Of a stretch of DNA of 64,000 nt, positions 1 to 9,502 are shown one piece after another. Each line of letters opens with the position of its first letter. The first letter of the stretch is position 1. The position numbers were made by a program, and so were the translations under genes. The notes under the pieces were generated by a model that saw only the letters and a list, made by a program, of their open reading frames with translations, had not been told where the DNA came from and did not search any database. Location: NCBI GenBank assembly GCA_947491935.1, contig CANLLF010000002.1:1-64000 (forward strand), given 5' to 3'. This stretch comes from an uncultured Roseicyclus sp. GTDB lineage: Bacteria > Pseudomonadota > Alphaproteobacteria > Rhodobacterales > Rhodobacteraceae.

Positions 1-209
1 ACAGACGACGGTACTGACGAAAACGACCGCAAATATCGCCAAAAATCTCTTGCAATGCAGGAGCCACCCACAGATGCCGTTGAGCACGATCTCCAAATGC
101 TGCGGTGCGGCTTCCCGGAACCTGACGTTGGTTGCGAGCGCCGTTTTAATGGCCTCATGAAGGTCTCCCGTGCGGGAAAGAGGGTGATTTGCTCGGTACT
201 TGGCTTCTC

Positions 210-236
210 GCACCCCAAGACACATGTTTGGGGTGC
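210..236 (-). terminator. Stem-loop after ClpP-like gene
   Basis: A perfect 9-bp inverted repeat (GCACCCCAA at 210-218, TTGGGGTGC at 228-236) with a 9-nt loop lies about 35 bp past the stop of the leftward gene ending at 271. No run of T follows on the minus strand, so it may be a weak terminator or a 3' end stabiliser. Confidence 0.45.
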
Positions 237-270
237 AGCGTCAACAGATCGCAGCTAGCCGCGGTAAGGC

Positions 271-1095
271 TTATCGGCCTACCAGGTCGATGTCGTATGG
301 AACCACAAACACGTTGCGGGCGACCTGGCGACTGTTCTGGTACGGGCCCTCTCCTAGGAATTCGACTGGGCCGAGGCCAAGTCGGTTCATGTCTTCGAGA
401 GTATATGTCCATCCAGCCAGGCCGCTGGCGCGCCAGGCATCGATATTGCCGGGACGCATCGCATGCAGTGTGAACTCTGGGGACACACCAATTGTCTGGA
501 AAAAATCGGCTTCGTCCTGGCGTGAAATGTCAGCAATTGCGATCTGCTGGTCTAACGCCTGTTCGATGACCTCGCCGGTGGCCCCCTCCGGGAGAGCCGG
601 GATAAGGGCCGCTCGTAAGGCCGCCCGCTCCAAGTCGTCGCCGCTTCGATCTGGCATGCTCTCAGCGATGACGTCGTATTGCGTTTCAGAACCGTGCCAG
701 CCAACGAAAGAGTCCGCCCGAATGATGCGGGCCGCTCCTGCCGGGAAAATGTAATTGGCGCAGGACGAAAAACAGATGGCATCGACGGTGACGGTCAGGC
801 CTTGCTGATAGATCCAGCGACCTATGACTCGCCCAGAATTCGTGTCGCCGCCAAGCGAATTGATAACGAATTGCCGAACGCGCGATGTGTCTTCTGTGGC
901 AATGAACTCCAGAAATGCATCCTGAGAGGCGATGGAGATCGCGCCGAAAAAGTACATCTCATCGCCCTCGATCCAGATGCGGGCAGGATCATCCTGCGCG
1001 AATTCGGGCGTCGGGTCTTGAGCCATAGCGATACATGGATATAGCGCCAAGGCGCCAACTATGCCGAAGCATTTGCGAGACACGTTTCGCGTCAT
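271..1095 (-). CDS. Secreted ClpP/crotonase-like protein
   Basis: This 274-residue protein starts with a signal peptide-like stretch ending near CIAMAQ (residues 21-26) and so is probably exported. The rest resembles the ClpP/crotonase fold. A glycine-rich turn LGGDTNSG (81-88) precedes CFSSCANY, where Ser111 sits where the ClpP nucleophile would be. His134 in GWHGSE is a good candidate for the second catalytic residue, since the Ser-His gap of about 23 residues is like that of ClpP. The ATG at 1095 was chosen over the longer reading because it directly begins the signal peptide and overlaps the stop of the upstream LprI-like gene (ATGA). The pair is therefore probably translationally coupled. 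A periplasmic serine hydrolase is inferred; the substrate is unknown. Confidence 0.65.
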   Translation of the reverse strand: MTRNVSRKCFGIVGALALYPCIAMAQDPTPEFAQDDPARIWIEGDEMYFFGAISIASQDAFLEFIATEDTSRVRQFVINSLGGDTNSGRVIGRWIYQQGLTVTVDAICFSSCANYIFPAGAARIIRADSFVGWHGSETQYDVIAESMPDRSGDDLERAALRAALIPALPEGATGEVIEQALDQQIAIADISRQDEADFFQTIGVSPEFTLHAMRPGNIDAWRASGLAGWTYTLEDMNRLGLGPVEFLGEGPYQNSRQVARNVFVVPYDIDLVGR

Positions 1096-1490
1096 CAGGG
1101 CAGCGACCCGAACAGGTCTGCGATCCGCGCGCGCGTCACGGCGATGTGGCACGCGCCTTCGGCAATCCCTGCCCCTGAACCGCCGCCGAACAGCGCGGCG
1201 CTGTAGCTGCATTGCGCATCCCGGTAGGTCGACCATGCCGTTTGCGCGGCGTCCAGGGCTGGCACGGCTTCCGCTCGCCCTGTCACATCGTCCAACTCCG
1301 CTGCAGCGTCCCGCGCGAATCCCAGTGCTTCCTCCAACGCGTCATTGGCCACGTCCATCTGTGCCGTGACGCAGGACGCAATCTCTACTTGGCTCGACAC
1401 TTGCACGCCGCATTCCAAGGCGGCGTCAGCACTAGCAGGCGCGGCCAGCGCCAGATACAAAACGGCGAAAAGGGTCAGATATCGGGACAT
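1095..1490 (-). CDS. LprI/DUF1311-like secreted protein
   Basis: This small exported protein (131 aa) has a clear signal peptide (MSRYLTLFAVLYLALAAPASA). The mature part matches the LprI/DUF1311 type: alpha-helical, with conserved cysteines, and a C-terminal block WSTYRDAQC followed by GACHIAVTRARI. Some members of the family are lysozyme inhibitors, but many are uncharacterised. The ATG at 1490 has GGAG six bases upstream; a TTG two codons earlier is less likely. The stop overlaps the start of the ClpP-like gene, so the two are probably one operon and may work together in the periplasm. Confidence 0.65.
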   Translation of the reverse strand: MSRYLTLFAVLYLALAAPASADAALECGVQVSSQVEIASCVTAQMDVANDALEEALGFARDAAAELDDVTGRAEAVPALDAAQTAWSTYRDAQCSYSAALFGGGSGAGIAEGACHIAVTRARIADLFGSLP

Positions 1491-1589
1491 GGGCAACTCC
1501 GGCTTTTGAGCTATGGCTATTCATATAGAGCCCAGCAGCCAGCCGCCCAAAGAAATGCCGAATGGAGCCGACGCCTGACGCTGCTTTGG

Positions 1590-2441
1590 CTAGCCCGCCC
1601 GTCGCGCCTTGGACCGTTTCCACCAGTAATATCCCAGCAACACGATCAGCCCATAGAGCGGCTCAAAGTACTGAACGACAAAGGTGATGCCTTCGGTCAC
1701 CGGATCGCCGTCAAGACTGACCGCTTCGTCGATCACATCGGGCGGGCGAAGTGCAGAAATCCGGGCGTTGAGCGTGACCATTGTGTCCCAAAGACAATGT
1801 AGCAGGGCACCGGGCCAGATGGAGCCCGTCCGCAAAGCGAGGGCGCCGTAGAGGATGCCAGACAGGCCGGCCGCAACCACCTGGCCTGTGGTCTCGGCAA
1901 AATCCTGTCCGCTGATCCAATTGACGTAGTGCATCGCCCCGAAGAGAACGGATGACGCGGCAAGAGCGACGAGCAGACTCCATTTCGCTTCGAATCCATA
2001 AAAGACCACACCGCGGAAAAGGGTCTCTTCAAACGTTCCGACAAGTAAGGTCAGGGCAAGAAGGGCGGCGAGATAGGACACCGAAAGAGATATTGAAACA
2101 GATTGCTCGCCGGCACCCATGATCCCGATAAGAAGCAAGCCGCCCATGAAAAGAATGGGCGGCACCATATACCATATCCCGCCCCAGGCCGGTCTCGTGG
2201 TCAAACGCGTCTGCCTTGTCCAGCCGAGCCAAATGATGATGCCGATCAGGGTTCCGGCCAGCAGAAGCTCAAACGGCGTCTGGGACAAATCAACCGTGTT
2301 CGCATGGCGGGCTGCATCGTGCCCAAGCGACGCATCGGACGACACTGCTGGCACCACGAAGGCGAGAAAGTAAGCAAAAACGACCAACAGAGCCGTTGCG
2401 AGTGGCCGGGAGCGAAGCCAACTGCGAAGAGTATTGCCCAT
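1590..2441 (-). CDS. CPBP family intramembrane metalloprotease
   Basis: This integral membrane protein of about 283 aa has seven or eight hydrophobic segments and the three motifs of the CPBP (CAAX protease/bacteriocin-processing) family. These are EExxxR as FEETLFRG (near residue 138), FGAMH with His near 171, and HCLWD with His near 215 and Asp near 219. The last motif normally reads HxxxN or HxxxD, so the active site looks intact. The ATG at 2441 has AAGGA five bases upstream; an ATG two codons earlier would leave no room for the ribosome site. Substrates of such bacterial proteins are mostly unknown. It stands alone between longer gaps. Confidence 0.85.
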   Translation of the reverse strand: MGNTLRSWLRSRPLATALLVVFAYFLAFVVPAVSSDASLGHDAARHANTVDLSQTPFELLLAGTLIGIIIWLGWTRQTRLTTRPAWGGIWYMVPPILFMGGLLLIGIMGAGEQSVSISLSVSYLAALLALTLLVGTFEETLFRGVVFYGFEAKWSLLVALAASSVLFGAMHYVNWISGQDFAETTGQVVAAGLSGILYGALALRTGSIWPGALLHCLWDTMVTLNARISALRPPDVIDEAVSLDGDPVTEGITFVVQYFEPLYGLIVLLGYYWWKRSKARRAG

Positions 2442-3011
2442 GGACATCCTTAACCGAGATGTAGTCCCCGTTTCAAATCGTATGGCGGCACGACCGAGTG
2501 TGTTTCAATAGCACTATGCTGCTAACTTGATTGCGAACATCAATCAGCATGTCTGCCGCCGGCTGTAGCTTTGGCCACCGCACATTGGGCGTTGTTAAGT
2601 TCATTGATGGCGCGGGTGAAGTGCGTGGCTGTGCCCGATGTCGTCCATCGTGTAACACAAGTGGCCCTGGCCGGATACTGACCAAGTGTTTAATCGATAT
2701 GGCGCGGCTTTCCCGAAACGGACGTTGATGACGAAGTTCAGCAATTTGGGGCGTCAATGTCAGCTGTCGGCCCTCGCAAACCAGCCATTGGATCTACGAT
2801 GCCATCGCTGCGGTGCGGCCCGTGAGACCGGCCGTTCGCTGCAGGTGCGAAATCGCTCCAGCGGCGAACTGTTCGTCTTTCCCCAAAGCGGTCATTAAGA
2901 TTGTAGTCTGATTTCTGCGCCGCCGCTTTCCGAACTCGCCGTTCGATAGGATCGCTCGGCTGAGGTAATTACCAAAAGCAGCGCTCGGATTAATCGGCCT
3001 TTGTAGACATA
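2442..3011. other. 570-bp gap, no convincing gene
   Basis: No open frame here looks like a protein family. The stretch 2699-2730 (CGCGGCTTTCCCGAAACGGACGTTG in part) resembles sequences near 99-134 and 9572-9605, so the gap holds a degenerate intergenic repeat. The promoter of the CPBP gene should lie in the first 100 bp. Confidence 0.4.
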
Positions 3012-4142
3012 CTATCGGCTTTCTTGTGCGAGAGTTTCTAATACGTCGAACAGCATTGTTGTCGCTCGATCTACGTCAGAATCGCGAAGAATCATTAGGT
3101 AACGTTCCTGAAAATCGTTCAGTGGCGAAAACACGACGTCTTCGCCTAGTGCCCGCAGATCATCCCACGCTTGCTGAGCACCCTCCTGATCGCCAGCCTG
3201 CCAAAGTTGAATGACGTCGTCCATTTCGCGCACCAATTCTCCAATCACAGGGCTGTCGGCACCCTCGAAGATATCTTCCGCTAGCAGGGCAACGTCTGAT
3301 ACTGTCGCGACTGACAAGCGGGAGAGCCTGCGGTGTGCCTCCAGGTTTCCGGAGCGATGCGCTTCTTCTGCCAATTGCCGGAGGCCATCGGCGGCAATCA
3401 AGCCCGATGCGACGGCTTCGAACGCGTCGTCTTCCGCGTAGGAAAGTTGGGCGCCCGCCCGCAGAATCCGATACGATCGCACAGCATAGATGTATGAAGC
3501 GCCGATTGGATTCTGAGTATTCAACATAGTGATTGTTGCAGCTACCAGGTCTTTGGTATCAGCTACTGCAGGCACGATATATTCAACGGTATCTCGCGGG
3601 AAGGCCAATGAGAGCAATTCGGTCAACACCGCTTCGAACAAATAGTCGACAACAAAATCCGTGGAAAGGTCAGAGAGATCCCGCAATTCGCTTCTGCGAA
3701 CAACTCCGCCTATCGCGGTTGCAAAATCGTGGTCGAAAGCCGATAGCGCGTCATCTACTCCGAACTCGAAAAAGACATCGGCCAGCTCCATCGCAAATGC
3801 GTTTAGGACGTCTTCGCCATAAGCAGCGAGGATTGTATCCCACGCGAATTGTTCACGCAGGAAACGTTGAGTCTCGGGCGGCAGATCATCGATGAGGCGG
3901 ACGAGATGCGGTGGCATGCGTCGCACTACAGATTCTTCACCGACCACGATAAATGAGGACGCCGCCTGATCATAGGCTTCCGCGGACCGTTCAGTATCTG
4001 AATTCTCCCTAGACACCTCGTCTGCGCTTCCCTGAGGAAATACCACAACAGGCCCGTCTCCGCCGCCCGCCGTCGCAGGTGCAGCGGCGATGCTCAGGAC
4101 CAACACGAACGCGGTCGCCTCGGACCAACTCCAGAAGACCAT
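3012..4142 (-). CDS. Secreted protein of unknown function
   Basis: I do not recognise this 376-residue protein. It opens with a hydrophobic signal peptide-like segment (about residues 9-25, ending PATAGGG), so it is likely exported. The rest is acidic, mostly alpha-helical and rich in Asp, Glu, Ala and Leu, with few cysteines. No catalytic motif is evident. Its start codon at 4142 directly follows the stop of the upstream gene, and the GAGGTGAG ribosome site lies inside the end of that gene, so the two are almost surely co-translated. The partner carries a peptidoglycan-binding-like segment, which hints at a cell-envelope role, but this is inference only. Confidence 0.6.
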   Translation of the reverse strand: MVFWSWSEATAFVLVLSIAAAPATAGGGDGPVVVFPQGSADEVSRENSDTERSAEAYDQAASSFIVVGEESVVRRMPPHLVRLIDDLPPETQRFLREQFAWDTILAAYGEDVLNAFAMELADVFFEFGVDDALSAFDHDFATAIGGVVRRSELRDLSDLSTDFVVDYLFEAVLTELLSLAFPRDTVEYIVPAVADTKDLVAATITMLNTQNPIGASYIYAVRSYRILRAGAQLSYAEDDAFEAVASGLIAADGLRQLAEEAHRSGNLEAHRRLSRLSVATVSDVALLAEDIFEGADSPVIGELVREMDDVIQLWQAGDQEGAQQAWDDLRALGEDVVFSPLNDFQERYLMILRDSDVDRATTMLFDVLETLAQESR

Positions 4143-5471
4143 CTATCTCACCTCGAAGTTTCGGGTTCCAGTTTCTGCGCCATTGACCCAGGCGCGGTAG
4201 CGAAACTGGCCTGCGACGCGTGCGTTGCTCGCATTCAAGACGAACACTGTTCCCCCGGGTGGTTCCGTCTCGATCTCGTACTCATACCGATCACAAAACC
4301 ACTCACTCGCCGCGTCCAAACGGAAGCACCACTCCGTTGCGAGCGACGCGCCCTGGCGGACGTCATTGAAAACGTAGAGCGTCGTGGCATCGAAGCCCTC
4401 ATCGGCGAGCGGTACGCTCTGCAGGGGATCATCGGCGATGACATCGGACACAACGTAGAAGATGTCAGAGACGCTCCCGTTTAGGCCCTCCGCAACCAAC
4501 GCATCCGGTGGCCGGGTAGCGACAAATATCGAAACGGGCAGCTCAAACGCGATTTGGCGACCGACTTCAAACACGGTGGGGTAGAGCGCCGGCAAGGCCT
4601 CGGTGGCGGACGTGCACCATTCAAAAGCCGCATCTTCGGTCAGCGTAGGGAGCGCTGCATCGAGCGCCCGGTCCAGTCGTTCGGCGGCCATGCGGGTTTG
4701 AGAGCCGAGCAGGCCGTCGACGGGCCCCGGCTCGAGGTTCAGCACTGTCAGCAACCGCTGCACACAGGTCATGGCCGCTTGCGGGTTGCGCTGCAGGATA
4801 CTGGGCGGCGAAGGGGAGCCTGCCTCCATGCGGCGATCATCCTCGGTCGCTGCATAAGTGTTCTGCGCAGTAGCCTCGTCGTTGACCGGCAACTCAGCGC
4901 CCGGCAACGCTACGAGCGCTGCATCAACTGGGACATCGGTCGCGGGGTTGGGAAACTCATGCTCCGAATAAAACGCAACGAACAGAATGTAGGTGTCATT
5001 CAAGCGGGCTTGAAAAACATTTGCCCAGCCCATCCCTGTGTTCCAGACCACATCGCGTGCCTCCAGCGCGGCGTCCAAATCCGCTCCGCGAAGACCTCCG
5101 CTGGCCAGTATTTCTTCGATTTGGGCCCGATAGGGACCGTCCGCACCGATTTGAGAGGTCATCTGCAAAAGTCTGTTGGCGACATCTGGCGCCAGAAACT
5201 CAATGTTGTCGTGAGACTGTGGAACCGTAAGGCCCCAAAATTCTGAGTTGCCATTTCTAATGCGGCCGATGATCCATCCGTCGCGCCGAAAGTGAAAGGC
5301 TTCGCGTGCGATAAAGGGCGCACTTTCACCTCGCATGAACCGAAGATCAGCCTCGCTGATGCCGCTGGTTTGTCCCTCGCTAACATAAACCTGTGCCAAT
5401 GCCGAATTCGAGGCAGCTGCTACCGTGAGCAGAGAAACAATAACTTTTGTCAGCCTTATCAATTCCTTCAT
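4143..5471 (-). CDS. Secreted protein with peptidoglycan-binding-like segment
   Basis: This protein of about 442 aa has an N-terminal signal peptide (MKELIRLTKVIVSLLTVAAA, cleavage near SALAQ). The N-terminal half is not recognised. Around residues 232-275 the pattern CVQRLLTVLNLEPGPVDG followed by LGSQTRMAAERL resembles the helical PG_binding_1 repeat, in which a DG..G.QT motif is typical. The C-terminal part (from about 300) looks beta-rich and ends FRYRAWVNG..TGTRNFEVR, as in a small immunoglobulin-like domain. The ATG at 5471 is preferred over a GTG one codon earlier. It forms a no-gap pair with the next gene leftward and diverges from the lytic transglycosylase gene at 5870, in keeping with a role at the cell wall. 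Confidence 0.6.
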   Translation of the reverse strand: MKELIRLTKVIVSLLTVAAASNSALAQVYVSEGQTSGISEADLRFMRGESAPFIAREAFHFRRDGWIIGRIRNGNSEFWGLTVPQSHDNIEFLAPDVANRLLQMTSQIGADGPYRAQIEEILASGGLRGADLDAALEARDVVWNTGMGWANVFQARLNDTYILFVAFYSEHEFPNPATDVPVDAALVALPGAELPVNDEATAQNTYAATEDDRRMEAGSPSPPSILQRNPQAAMTCVQRLLTVLNLEPGPVDGLLGSQTRMAAERLDRALDAALPTLTEDAAFEWCTSATEALPALYPTVFEVGRQIAFELPVSIFVATRPPDALVAEGLNGSVSDIFYVVSDVIADDPLQSVPLADEGFDATTLYVFNDVRQGASLATEWCFRLDAASEWFCDRYEYEIETEPPGGTVFVLNASNARVAGQFRYRAWVNGAETGTRNFEVR

Positions 5472-5869
5472 CACTGGCTCGGACCCCTAAGACGCTTAAG
5501 TGGCGACGCAACGGTGGCACACTAATCTTGAAGCAGGCAACATATTAGAGGCGAGCGTTGCAGAAATACTTCCAATTGCTTCGGTTCACAGAGGCGCTGA
5601 CCGAATGGGCCTGAGCTGCCGTTCGGCCAAATGGCCCGTTTCGATTTGAGACTTCGTCCAGGCGCAGCCCCGCTCGTCTCAAGACCTCCTTTGCGACGAT
5701 CGCCCATTCCTGCCGTTCACCGAAAATGTTCGTCGCTGCGCTGCGCCCTGCGAAAGACACCGTTCAAGGGCGTGAAGCATGCTCGGAACATTTTGCCCAC
5801 GCGTGCTTCTCCCATGCTAGCCTTTTCGCGATTCCGCCAAAGTCATCCAGTCGCCTTCGGAGATTCATC
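5472..5869. promoter_or_regulatory. Divergent intergenic region
   Basis: This 398-bp region separates the leftward secreted-protein pair from the rightward lytic transglycosylase and must hold both promoters. I see no clear -35/-10 pair or operator. GGAG at 5859-5862 is the likely ribosome site of the transglycosylase. Confidence 0.35.
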
Positions 5870-6685
5870 ATGCACACACGCCTGACCCGCGCTCTTCGCT
5901 GCGCCATAGTGACCTGCCTCTTGCTCGGTGCACCCGTAGGGGCCATGGCCGCCACCTGCGGCAATGACGCTTCCGGTTTCTCCCGCTGGCAGCAGGAATT
6001 CGCAGCGGAAGCCGCCGCCGCAGGTGTCGGTCAAGCTGGGTTGCAAGCTCTGGCCAATACGACCTACGCCACGCGCACGATCTCGGCAGACCGCAACCAG
6101 CGCTCCTTCAGCTATTCGCTCGAAGAGTTCATGCGCGTTCGCGGTGCCGCTACGATTGTGCAGCAAGGCCGACAGCGGATCGCTGCAAATCCTGAATTTT
6201 ATGCCTCGCTCGAGCGTGCCTACGGCGTGCCCGCTGCTGTGATCGTCGCCATTCACGGCATGGAAACCGGTTTCGGCAACTTCATGGGCGATGCAAACGT
6301 CCTCTCGGCCATTGCAACGCTTGCCTATGACTGCCGCCGCTCTGCCTTTTTCAGCGAACATGCACTGGCCGCGCTTCTGCTCGTGGATCGCGGTGCAATC
6401 AGCCCCAATTCAATCGGCGCGATGCATGGTGAACTGGGACATACGCAATTCTTGCCGGGCAACGTTCTGCGCTACGGCGTAGATGGCAATGGCGACGGGC
6501 GCATAGACCTAAATAATCTCACCGATGCCCTGGCCTCCACCGCGAATTTCTTACGCCAGAATGGCTGGCGGCCGGGCCAAGGTTATCAGGAAGGCCAGCG
6601 CAACTTTGCGGCAATCCAAGCATGGAACGCGGCGCCGGTCTATCAGCGCACCATCGCGATCATGGCGAGCCAGATAGAAGGCTAG
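5870..6685 (+). CDS. MltB-type lytic murein transglycosylase
   Basis: This 271-aa periplasmic enzyme should cleave the MurNAc-GlcNAc bond of peptidoglycan, forming 1,6-anhydro ends. A signal peptide runs from residue 1 to about 28 (LLGAPVGAMAAT). The SLT_2/MltB catalytic domain follows, with the catalytic glutamate in IHGMETGFGNFMG (Glu132) and the usual later block MHGELGHTQFLPGNVLRYGVD. A DGNGDGRID motif in the middle looks like the calcium-binding EF-hand-like loop known in MltB-type enzymes. The ATG at 5870 was chosen over an upstream in-frame start because it begins the signal peptide and has GGAG upstream. No lipobox cysteine is seen at the cleavage site, so it is probably soluble rather than a lipoprotein. 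Confidence 0.88.
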   Translation: MHTRLTRALRCAIVTCLLLGAPVGAMAATCGNDASGFSRWQQEFAAEAAAAGVGQAGLQALANTTYATRTISADRNQRSFSYSLEEFMRVRGAATIVQQGRQRIAANPEFYASLERAYGVPAAVIVAIHGMETGFGNFMGDANVLSAIATLAYDCRRSAFFSEHALAALLLVDRGAISPNSIGAMHGELGHTQFLPGNVLRYGVDGNGDGRIDLNNLTDALASTANFLRQNGWRPGQGYQEGQRNFAAIQAWNAAPVYQRTIAIMASQIEG

Positions 6686-7406
6686 CCCTGATTGTGGACC
6701 GAACATGAAAAGGCCGGTGCAGCGCTTTCGAAGAAAGCTCGAACCTTACGAAACACATGGAGTGAGCGCCCTTTGCTGCGCTTGTGATCGACGGCTGAAT
6801 TTGGAGGCAAGATTCCGCAAGCCCTGTGAATGGCTGCTTTCAAAGGCTTCCTGCAGCAGCTACGCCGCACCGTTACCGGCCCGCTCTCCGCCCTTCTCGT
6901 GGATCAAAAAAGTCCGTTACTTCCCGCCCATGTCGTCGCGGAAGGCTGATGCCGCGACGCGGCCCAGTAAATTGCCGCTCTCGACACGTTCGAACAAACG
7001 GGTCCTATCGAGAGGGGTCGAGATATTGTCAGCCCCGGGCGCTTGAGGACCCTCGGATTGTGGACATCCGAAATACATCTCAGCCTGCCGCAGACCAAAG
7101 CTCTGCGCCTCCGCGCTGATGTTGGTTGGGCCGGACCACTCAAATGAGGCGGGTCAGGCCGCGGGAGGAACTGGAATAAATCTCGACCCATGTGCACTCG
7201 CAACTCTTCCGGAGAGGGCTACTTGAATGCTGGCGGCGATACGGGTCGAGCATTTTATGCGAACACGACCATAGCTTTTGAGGGCGCTTTCTTGAAGATG
7301 CCACACAAGCACCCGTCCAGGATCGCAAGGCATGGCGGATCTGCTATGCCGATGCAAAAATCCAAGCCAATCAGGTCGGATCCCGATGCCTGAAAGGACA
7401 ATCACA
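6686..7406. other. 721-bp gap upstream of otsB
   Basis: No open frame in either strand resembles a known family. The base pattern is mixed and several frames are broken, as expected of decayed sequence. The promoter of the otsBA operon should lie near the right end; AAAGGA at about 7393-7398 is the ribosome site of otsB. Confidence 0.35.
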
Positions 7407-8144
7407 ATGCCTGACCCGATCCATAACCTTCTACCCGCCCCAAGCGAGGCATGCCTGTTTCTCGATTTCGACGGTACGCTGGTGGACATCGCGCCGACAC
7501 CCGATGGGATTGATGTGCCGCCGCAGTTGATCTCGTTGCTGGAAGGTCTGGATCGCGCCTTGGCGGGGCGGCTTGCCCTGGTGTCGGGGCGGGCGATTGC
7601 CAGTATCGAAACGCATCTGTCGAGCTTCTCGGGCATCGTTGTTGGCGGACACGGTGCGGAGCGGCGCGATAAGGGCGGGAGGATCGTTCGACTGGCGGGA
7701 TGTGACGAGGATATTGGCCGCGCGCACGATTGGGCACGGCAGGTGGAGGCGGATCATCCAGATATCCGGGCGGAATTGAAGCGGACGGGGGCCGCGATCC
7801 ATTTCCGGCAGGCGCCGCATCTTGAAGCGGCTGTGCGCGCGTCCGCGATGACCTATCTGGAGAGGTGCGAAGATATGGCATTGCAGGAGGCTCATATGAC
7901 GATCGAAGTCCGGCCCAAGGCGGCCAACAAGGCCAGCGCAGTCGAGGCCTTGATGCAACAGGAGCCGTTTGCCGGGCACCGCCCGATCTTCGCGGGGGAT
8001 GATCAAACCGACATATCCGCCATGGACGTCTGTTGCGATGCGGGCGGGATCGCGATCAGCGTCAACGCCATCCACCCCGGCGCCGATATTCAACTGGCCT
8101 CACCAAGAGCGGTGCGGGCCCTGCTGCAGGAATGGATCCGCTGA
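7407..8144 (+). CDS. otsB: Trehalose-6-phosphate phosphatase
   Basis: The 245-aa product removes phosphate from trehalose 6-phosphate, the second step of OtsAB trehalose synthesis in the cytoplasm. It is a HAD-superfamily enzyme: motif I is DFDGTLVD (20-27), with the nucleophile Asp20 and acid Asp22, and motif IV is FAGDDQTD (195-202). Motif II is VSGR near residue 60. The start at 7407 has AAAGGA about nine bases upstream, better than an ATG seven codons earlier. The stop overlaps the first base of otsA (TGATG), so the phosphatase and synthase are coupled, with the phosphatase first. Trehalose would serve as a compatible solute in a marine bacterium. Confidence 0.93.
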   Translation: MPDPIHNLLPAPSEACLFLDFDGTLVDIAPTPDGIDVPPQLISLLEGLDRALAGRLALVSGRAIASIETHLSSFSGIVVGGHGAERRDKGGRIVRLAGCDEDIGRAHDWARQVEADHPDIRAELKRTGAAIHFRQAPHLEAAVRASAMTYLERCEDMALQEAHMTIEVRPKAANKASAVEALMQQEPFAGHRPIFAGDDQTDISAMDVCCDAGGIAISVNAIHPGADIQLASPRAVRALLQEWIR

Positions 8145-9502
8145 TGTCACGCCTGGTCGTGATCTCGAACCGGTTGCCGAAAGACGATGCGCCCGTCGGC
8201 GGCTTGGTCTTCGCGCTGCACGAATTGCTGTCGGAGCGTGGCGGGATCTGGATTGGGGCGGACGACCCGTCTGACAGCAACAAGGGGGGGCTGAAACAGA
8301 TGGGCTCGGGGGAGTATGATCGCTTTGTCTTCCCGTTGAGCCATGCCGAACACGAGAAATACTATCTCGGCTATGCCAATTCCGCCCTATGGCCGACCTT
8401 CCATTCGCGACGCGATCTGATGCGTCATCGCGCCGATTGGTTCGCCGCCTATTACGACGTCAACAGCCGCATCGCGACCCTTATTGCTGAGGCGCTGGAA
8501 CCCGACGACATCGTGTGGATCCACGATTATCATTTCCTGCCCCTCGCTTCGAAACTGCGGGAGCTGAAAGTCAGCAACAAGATCGGCTTCTTCCTCCACA
8601 TTCCCTTCCCATCCACCACGGATATCAGTGCCTTGCCCGAACACACGATGATGCCGGAATGGTTGTCGGCCTACGATCTGTTGGGCCTTCAGACAAAACG
8701 CGATGTGGCCGCGTGCCGGGAGTATCTGCGCCAGACCGGTGAGGTGGAGTTGTTGATGTCCGGCGGGCACCTGCAATGGCGGCACCGGACCTTCGCCATT
8801 AACAGCTTCCCCATCGGGGTCGATGCCAAGGCCATCGCCAAGGCGGCCCAGTTGGCCCATGCTGATGTGGCGGCGCAGGTGAAAACCGCGGGTCCGCTGA
8901 TACTGGGCGTCGACCGACTGGATTACTCGAAAGGGTTGATCCAGCGTGTCGAAGGGTTTGGGCGCTACCTCGATTTCTACAATTCCGGCGATCTGCGCCC
9001 GACCTACCTGCAAATCGCGCCCGTCAGCCGGGGGGATGTGACGGCCTATCAGGACATCCGGCAGCAACTTGATGAGATGGCGGGCTCGGTGAACGGCTCC
9101 CACGCCGATCTGGATTGGACGCCGATCCGTTATGTGCGCCGCAACGTGTCCCGTGATGTCATTGCAGCCCTCTACCGGCATGCCGATATCTGCCTTGTGA
9201 CGCCCCTGGCCGATGGCATGAACCTTGTCGCCAAGGAGTTCATTGCGGCCCAGGACCCTGCGGATCCGGGTGTGCTGATCCTGTCCCAATTTGCCGGGGC
9301 AGCCGAGCAGATGGAGGGGGCTCTGCCGGTCAATCCATTTGACACAGACGGCATCGCCGCAGCGATCGCGAAGGCGATTTCCATGCCGCTGGTAGAACGA
9401 AAGGACCGCTACCGCAGTCAGGCACAAAGTGTCTTCTCGGAAGACATCGGGTGGTGGGGCCGGACGTACCTCCACCGCCTGATGGACCTCCACGCCGCAT
9501 AG
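8144..9502 (+). CDS. otsA: Alpha,alpha-trehalose-phosphate synthase
   Basis: The 452-aa product joins a glucose from an NDP-glucose donor to glucose 6-phosphate, giving trehalose 6-phosphate. It is a GT20 family glycosyltransferase of GT-B fold. Visible signatures are SNRLP at the N-terminus with the following GG, WIHDYHFLPL (about 124-133), VDRLDYSKGL (about 255-264) and DGMNLVAKEF (about 357-366), which form the donor and acceptor sites. The length is typical of bacterial OtsA. The ATG at 8144 overlaps the otsB stop; an ATG four codons upstream inside otsB is also possible. A very long open frame on the opposite strand is a codon-bias shadow. Confidence 0.95.
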   Translation: MSRLVVISNRLPKDDAPVGGLVFALHELLSERGGIWIGADDPSDSNKGGLKQMGSGEYDRFVFPLSHAEHEKYYLGYANSALWPTFHSRRDLMRHRADWFAAYYDVNSRIATLIAEALEPDDIVWIHDYHFLPLASKLRELKVSNKIGFFLHIPFPSTTDISALPEHTMMPEWLSAYDLLGLQTKRDVAACREYLRQTGEVELLMSGGHLQWRHRTFAINSFPIGVDAKAIAKAAQLAHADVAAQVKTAGPLILGVDRLDYSKGLIQRVEGFGRYLDFYNSGDLRPTYLQIAPVSRGDVTAYQDIRQQLDEMAGSVNGSHADLDWTPIRYVRRNVSRDVIAALYRHADICLVTPLADGMNLVAKEFIAAQDPADPGVLILSQFAGAAEQMEGALPVNPFDTDGIAAAIAKAISMPLVERKDRYRSQAQSVFSEDIGWWGRTYLHRLMDLHAA

